DNA of 47,995 nucleotides from Arthrobacter sp. AK04 (GTDB lineage Bacteria > Actinomycetota > Actinomycetes > Actinomycetales > Micrococcaceae), in assembly GCF_021129155.1 (NCBI RefSeq), contig NZ_JAJOMC010000035.1:1-47995 (forward strand), in the 5' to 3' direction. Each line of letters opens with the position of its first letter. Position 1 is the first letter of the stretch. Both the position numbers and the translations under genes were made by a program. The notes below the pieces were generated by a model. That model had not been told where the DNA came from. It made no database searches and worked only from the letters and a program-made list of their open reading frames with translations. Positions 45,327-47,995 of the stretch are shown one piece after another.

Positions 45327-46721
45327 ATGGTGACTGAGCTATCTGCAAAACCCGCCTTTTCGCTGTCCAGCACCGCCCAGAGCGGAGCAGCCGACTATCC
45401 CGGACTTGATAACTGGCGGGACCTGCCCATCTCCCAGCAGCCCAGCTGGCAGGACCGGGACGTGTTCGACGCCTCGGTGAAGGAACTCTCCGTCCTTCCC
45501 CCGCTGGTTTTTGCCGGAGAGGTGGACGTCCTCCGCGAGCGGCTGGCCGCCGCCGCCCAGGGCAAGGCCTTCCTGCTGCAGGGCGGTGACTGCGCCGAGA
45601 CCTTCGAGGCCGCCACGGCAGACAAGATCAGCGCCCGGGTCAAGACGATCCTCCAGATGGCCGTGGTGCTCACCTATGGTGCCGCGATGCCCGTCATCAA
45701 GATGGGCCGCATGGCCGGACAGTTCGCCAAGCCCCGCTCATCCAATGACGAGACCCGCGACGGCGTGACCCTTCCTGCCTACCGGGGCGACATCGTGAAC
45801 GGTTACGAGTTCACTCCTGAGTCCCGGGGCCATGACGCCTCCCGGATGCTCCGCGCGTACCACACGTCCGCTTCCACGCTGAACCTGATCCGCGCCTTCA
45901 CGCAGGGCGGGTTCGCGGACCTGCGTTCGGTGCACCAGTGGAACAAGGGCTTCACCGAAAACCCGGCACACGCACGCTACGAGTCCCTGGCCCGCGACAT
46001 CGACCGTGCCATCAAGTTCATGGCCTCCTGCGGCGCCGACTTCGAAGCCCTGAAGCGGGTCGAATTCTTTGCCAGCCACGAAGCCCTGCTGCTGGACTAC
46101 GAGCGGGCGCTGACCCGGATCGATTCACGCACCGGATTCCCGTACGACACCTCCGCCCACTTCCTCTGGATCGGCGAGCGGACCCGCGAACTGGACCACG
46201 CACACGTTGACTTCCTCTCGCGGGTGCGGAACCCCATCGGCGTGAAGCTGGGCCCGTCCACCACCGGGGATGACGCCCTCCGGCTGATCGACAAGCTGGA
46301 TCCGGAGCGCGAGCCCGGCCGCCTGACATTCATTACCCGCATGGGGGCTGGCAACATCCGCGAGAAGCTGCCCGCCGTCGTCGAAAAAGTCACCGCGTCC
46401 GGCGCGCAGGTTCTGTGGGTCACCGACCCCATGCACGGAAACACCGTGACGTCCCCCAACGGCTACAAGACACGCAATTTCGACGACGTCATTGACGAAG
46501 TGCGCGGCTTCTTCGAAGTGCACCACGCGCTGGGGACCGTTCCCGGCGGACTGCACGTGGAAATGACCGGCGACGACGTCGCGGAGTGCCTTGGCGGCGC
46601 CGACCCCGTGGACCAGGACGCGTTCCTGGACCGTTACGAGTCCGTCTGCGATCCGCGGCTGAACCACATGCAGTCCCTCGAAATGGCCTTCCTGGTAGCT
46701 GGAGCCCTGGCCAAGCACTGA
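45327..46721 (+). CDS. aroG: 3-deoxy-7-phosphoheptulonate (DAHP) synthase, class II
   Basis: 464 residues, full-length plant/mycobacterial-type enzyme that condenses PEP and erythrose 4-phosphate, the first step of the shikimate pathway. Characteristic motifs include LLQGGDCAETFEA with the metal-binding Cys, MAGQFAKPRSSNDETRDGVTLPAYRGD, LRAYHTSASTLNLIRAF, and VTDPMHGNT with its His. The class II form is typically subject to synergistic aromatic amino acid inhibition. The ATG at 45327 has no ribosome site, and TAGTCT ends 3 bases before it, so the mRNA may be leaderless; GTG 45330 is the other possible start. Confidence 0.95.
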   Translation: MVTELSAKPAFSLSSTAQSGAADYPGLDNWRDLPISQQPSWQDRDVFDASVKELSVLPPLVFAGEVDVLRERLAAAAQGKAFLLQGGDCAETFEAATADKISARVKTILQMAVVLTYGAAMPVIKMGRMAGQFAKPRSSNDETRDGVTLPAYRGDIVNGYEFTPESRGHDASRMLRAYHTSASTLNLIRAFTQGGFADLRSVHQWNKGFTENPAHARYESLARDIDRAIKFMASCGADFEALKRVEFFASHEALLLDYERALTRIDSRTGFPYDTSAHFLWIGERTRELDHAHVDFLSRVRNPIGVKLGPSTTGDDALRLIDKLDPEREPGRLTFITRMGAGNIREKLPAVVEKVTASGAQVLWVTDPMHGNTVTSPNGYKTRNFDDVIDEVRGFFEVHHALGTVPGGLHVEMTGDDVAECLGGADPVDQDAFLDRYESVCDPRLNHMQSLEMAFLVAGALAKH

Positions 46722-46729
46722 CACTATCC

Positions 46730-46762
46730 GGTGGTGTGGGCGGTTCCTCCGCCTACACCACC
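46730..46762. terminator. Terminator overlapping the kinase 3' end
   Basis: GGTGGTGTGGGCGG (46730-46743) pairs with CCGCCTACACCACC (46749-46762) with one mismatch. The right arm includes the stop codon and last Val codons of the kinase gene (complement strand). It lies between the convergent aroG and kinase genes, only 31 bases apart. Confidence 0.7.
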
Positions 46763-47995
46763 GTCAGGGTGATCACTGAGCCCTCGGGGACCTCCGTGCT
46801 TACGGGATCCTGGTCCCGGACCGTGCCGAAGAAGCCGCCGAGGATATTGTTCACTTTCACGTCGAAGCCGAGCTGGCGCAATGCCTGTTCGGCTTCTTTG
46901 GCCTGCTTGCCGATGTAGCTGGGAACCTCCACCATTCGGGGACCCTTGGAGATGGTCAGGGTCACGGTGCCGCCGCGGGTGAGCGTTCCGCCCGCCGGTG
47001 CCTGGCTGACCACAGCGCCTTTGGGAGTGTCCCGGCTGAAGACCTGCTCGCCGGCCACGTCCGCCTGGAGCCCGGCTGCCGTGACGGCATCAACGGCTTC
47101 GTCCTGCTCCTGGCCCACCACCACCGGCACCGGTATAGGCTCGGGCCCCTTGGACACGACGAGACTGACGGGCGTACCGCGCCGGACATCCGTACCTGCC
47201 GCGGGATCCTGTGACAGGACTGTGCCGGCGGGAGCCTGCTCATTGAACTGTTCCGTCACAGGGCCCAGCGCCATTTCAGCCGCGTTAAGGCCGTTCTTGG
47301 CCTCCTCAAGGGTGCCGCCGGCCAGCTTAGGCAGGGGAAAAAGCTGAGGCCCCTTGGAGACAAAAAGGGACACGGGCTGGAATTTGCGGATTTCGGCGCC
47401 CTCGGCCGGTTCGCTGCCCACCACCAGGCCCGAAGGCACGTCATCGTCGAAGACGTCCCTTGTCACCGACCGGAAGCCGGCGTCGCCGAGCAACTGCTGC
47501 GCCTGCGCCACGGTCTTGTTGGCGACTGAAGGGATTGAGGCGGCTGCGCCGGGGCCCATACCGAAAAACCAGCCGGCACCCGTCGCCAGGAGGGCGGCAA
47601 CCACCAGGATTACCACCCACAGGACGCCGCGGCGCCGGGGGTTTCCCTCCCTCAGCGTGCGTGCTGGGGTGGCCGCAGCCCGGGCGCGTGCCCTTTCGTC
47701 CTCCTTGTCCGCCTTGCGCTGGGCACGCTTGCCCAGCACCGGAGGAGGGGGAGCCCATGCCTGGTCCTCATCCGGCGGCGAAAGGGTGCGCCCGGCACCT
47801 CCGGGCGCCAGGCCCGAAGGCTGCATCCGGGACGGGGGCGGGTAGGCGGGCGCTGCCGGCTGTCCGTATGGCATCACCGTTGTGGGATTGTTCGTGCGGC
47901 CGATGACCTCGGTGGGATGCTGGACGTGCCCGGTGTCAGTATGCGTGCCGTCTATGAACTCGGTTTCATTGGCCCCGGCTGGCCCGCGGGACGGA
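46753..47995 (-). CDS. PASTA-domain Ser/Thr protein kinase, C-terminal part (cut by window edge)
   Basis: The frame is open from the stop at 46753 to the right edge, about 413 residues; the N-terminal kinase domain lies outside. Visible parts are a Pro/Ala-rich juxtamembrane linker (containing TEVIGRTNNPTTVMPYG), a basic stop-transfer stretch (LREGNPRRRG), one membrane helix (VLWVVILVVAALLATGAGWFFG), and four extracellular PASTA repeats starting near SIPSVANKTVAQAQQLL, LFPLPKLAGGTLEEAKN, PIPVPVVVGQEQDEAVD and MVEVPSYIGKQAKEAEQAL. PASTA repeats bind peptidoglycan fragments or lipid II. Next to aroG and plsC this is the pknL position of mycobacteria and corynebacteria. That the missing part is a kinase is inference from this architecture. 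Confidence 0.85.
   Translation of the reverse strand, partial: PSRGPAGANETEFIDGTHTDTGHVQHPTEVIGRTNNPTTVMPYGQPAAPAYPPPSRMQPSGLAPGGAGRTLSPPDEDQAWAPPPPVLGKRAQRKADKEDERARARAAATPARTLREGNPRRRGVLWVVILVVAALLATGAGWFFGMGPGAAASIPSVANKTVAQAQQLLGDAGFRSVTRDVFDDDVPSGLVVGSEPAEGAEIRKFQPVSLFVSKGPQLFPLPKLAGGTLEEAKNGLNAAEMALGPVTEQFNEQAPAGTVLSQDPAAGTDVRRGTPVSLVVSKGPEPIPVPVVVGQEQDEAVDAVTAAGLQADVAGEQVFSRDTPKGAVVSQAPAGGTLTRGGTVTLTISKGPRMVEVPSYIGKQAKEAEQALRQLGFDVKVNNILGGFFGTVRDQDPVSTEVPEGSVITLTVV

Overview
This is a high-GC actinobacterial chromosome segment. Protein sequences, gene order and the basic/RGG-like extensions point to Micrococcales, most likely Arthrobacter or Pseudarthrobacter; that assignment is from memory of the families, not from a search. 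Almost all of the window is housekeeping DNA in tightly packed, often overlapping operons. I see no transposase, phage, plasmid or CRISPR element.

Layout. (1) 1-462: intergenic DNA holding a 32/33-bp repeat array whose orientation flips in the middle. (2) 463-10766: co-directional genes for an Arg/Gly-rich TPR protein, HAD phosphatase, small protein, TlyA, NAD kinase, RecN, PyrG, NUDIX hydrolase and XerD. With 21930-29735 (ParA, ScpA, ScpB, RluB-type synthase, TyrA, Cmk, PlsC, Der) this matches the order of the Mycobacterium tuberculosis Rv1691-Rv1713 neighbourhood as I remember it. (3) 10769-21755: a metabolic block interrupting that order: an MTH1-like NUDIX gene, a propionate (2-methylcitrate cycle) locus (gntR-prpD-prpB-prpC, with prpE divergent), a citrate/C4-dicarboxylate two-component system, and a DctA transporter. 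Its two divergent promoter regions hold clear operator-like repeats. (4) 29895-34146: tRNA-Pro(GGG), an Fpg/Nei glycosylase, then gcvH-odhI/garA-ftsR-DUF151-merR, the actinobacterial Rv1826-Rv1830 type cluster. (5) 34225-38743: an orphan ParA-like ATPase and pyruvate carboxylase. (6) 38966-47995: acyl-CoA ligase (FadD15-like), ROK glucokinase, a small membrane protein, two tandem paralogous alpha/beta hydrolases, PlsC, class II DAHP synthase, and the C-terminal part of a PASTA Ser/Thr kinase cut by the right edge; this resembles the mycobacterial fadD15-plsC-aroG-pknL region.

How the parts work together. The prp genes, citrate/dicarboxylate sensing, DctA, pyruvate carboxylase and the OdhI/GarA-type FHA protein all feed or gate the TCA cycle, and the PASTA kinase is a candidate upstream kinase for the FHA protein. 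ParA-ScpA-ScpB, XerD, RecN, Der and FtsR concern chromosome maintenance, ribosome assembly and division. I found no clear undescribed multi-gene system. The observations most worth checking are the repeat array at the left end, the paired TGTATACA operators, the 21-bp tandem repeats plus CRP-like site upstream of dctA, the orphan ParA ATPase, and the tandem hydrolases overlapping a membrane-protein gene.
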